This document shows positions 63,417 to 64,000 of a DNA stretch of 64,000 nucleotides, one piece after another. Origin of the DNA: Psychrobacter sp. 1044. GTDB taxonomy: Bacteria > Pseudomonadota > Gammaproteobacteria > Pseudomonadales > Moraxellaceae. A program made the position numbers and the translations under genes. How positions within the stretch are numbered: the stretch's first letter is position 1; every line of letters begins with the position of its first letter. The stretch is from positions 34,262 to 98,261 of the forward strand of contig NZ_CAJHAZ010000013.1 of NCBI RefSeq assembly GCF_904846525.1. The letters are read 5' to 3'. The notes under the pieces are model-generated. The model had not been told where the DNA came from. It saw nothing but the letters and a program-made list of their open reading frames with translations, and made no database searches.

Positions 63417-63899
63417 TTAGCGTCTTTGAAATGCGCGATGTTGCAGCGCCTTTACTTCTGCATCTAATCCAGCAATCGGACCTTGTACTGATACATTTGG
63501 TGCTACTTCTTGAATACTTAATGAATTGATTGGTGATGTTGATGTCACGCCCATCTCCTCCATCCATTCATCCAACTGTTTTGATGAGCTCACATAAACG
63601 ATACGACCAAGCCCTGCCCACGCATGCGCGGCCGAACACATGGCACAATGCTCGCCTGAGGTATAAACCACAGCGTTAGCGCGCGCCTCCGCTGTCATAT
63701 TTGCTGCTGCCCATTTAGCAACGGCAATCTCAGGATGATAAGTAGCATCGACAGAATTGGCACGATTGCGATCTTCATGCAGCACATGACCATCGCCGTC
63801 GACCAATACACTACCAAATGGCTCATCGCCCGCCTCGAAAGCTTCAGTAGCAAGCTCAATAGAGCGGCGTAAATGAATCATATCATTGTCAGTTATCAT
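63417..63899 (-). CDS. Zinc-dependent nucleoside/nucleobase deaminase
   Basis: A 160-aa cytidine/deoxycytidylate deaminase-like protein of the TadA/guanine deaminase group. The zinc and catalytic motif is ATYHPEIAVAKWA (HPE instead of the usual HAE), and the second motif is SGEHCAMCSAAHAWAG (HCAMC instead of PCxxC); both cysteines, the histidine and the glutamate are kept. EPFGSVLVDGDGHVL is also typical. I chose the ATG at 63899 with AGGAG six bases upstream; an ATG two codons earlier overlaps that site. Substrate not predictable; guanine or another nucleobase is plausible. Confidence 0.88.
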   Translation of the reverse strand: MITDNDMIHLRRSIELATEAFEAGDEPFGSVLVDGDGHVLHEDRNRANSVDATYHPEIAVAKWAAANMTAEARANAVVYTSGEHCAMCSAAHAWAGLGRIVYVSSSKQLDEWMEEMGVTSTSPINSLSIQEVAPNVSVQGPIAGLDAEVKALQHRAFQRR

Positions 63900-63926
63900 C
63901 TCCATCTCCTTTTATCACTTCATACT

Positions 63927-64000
63927 AGGGCGTGTCCCTAATTCAGTTTGCAATGAATCATAGTACAAGCTAGATACAGCATAGACTTATAATTACGAGC
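63927..64000. repeat. IS-end-like intergenic repeat (GGGCGTGTCC family), third copy at window edge
   Basis: AGGGCGTGTCCCTAATTCA (63927-63945) matches 11135-11152, and GCTAGATACAGCATAG from 63969 matches the tail of the first copy. It continues beyond the window, where a transposase gene could lie. Confidence 0.55.

Overview
The window reads as ordinary chromosome of a Moraxellaceae bacterium, most likely Psychrobacter. I infer this from the moderate-to-low GC content, AT-rich intergenic DNA, protein sequences, and gene neighbourhoods: gmk-rpoZ-spoT-ridA, murG-murC-ddl-ftsQ-ftsA-ftsZ followed by lpxC, and rlmE-ftsH-folP. I recognised no tRNA, rRNA, CRISPR array, prophage or complete insertion sequence. 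The content is almost all housekeeping.

Layout. Positions 1-3751 (minus): a catalase cut by the left edge, then ispH with a small membrane protein and a thioesterase. 4234-15789 (plus): gmk, rpoZ, a SpoT-like (p)ppGpp hydrolase, ridA, priA, a zinc-type CDF exporter, an unknown protein and a Kef-type antiporter. 15869-21208: a membrane protein with a pilin-like C-terminus (minus), then trmB, a 1-kb AT-rich non-coding stretch, and recA-recX. 21272-28934 (minus): a DASS anion transporter, a YidB-like protein, ygfX-sdhE, folP, ftsH and rlmE. 29278-32159: yhbY, a DOMON-like protein, a CHAP-type secreted protein (minus) and a DciA-like protein. 32458-41634 (minus): the division and cell-wall cluster. 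41973-47868 (minus): gshB, pyrE, an unknown protein, an epimerase-like protein with a repeat tail and a large DUF4105 envelope protein. 48190-53206: ampD, murJ, a lipoprotein, a GNAT protein (minus) and ribF. 53321-63899: DUF2789, mdh, an RNase T2-like protein, slt, miaB (plus), an AT-rich GNAT gene, a LysE exporter, argE and a deaminase.

Much of the window serves the envelope: precursor synthesis (murC, ddl, murG), lipid II flipping (murJ), turnover and recycling (slt, ampD, CHAP protein), lipid A (lpxC), the divisome (ftsQ, ftsA, ftsZ) and membrane proteolysis (ftsH). A second theme is replication, repair and stress (priA, recA, recX, DciA-like, spoT, rpoZ, katA, gshB).

I found no convincing wholly new system. 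The items most worth a second look are an RNase T2-like protein lacking its catalytic histidines, a DUF2628-like membrane protein ending in a pilin-like disulfide loop, a SpoT with a decayed synthetase domain, an FtsA with a degenerate first phosphate motif, short-period tandem repeats placed just upstream of several housekeeping genes, and a family of GGGCGTGTCC intergenic repeats that look like insertion-sequence ends.
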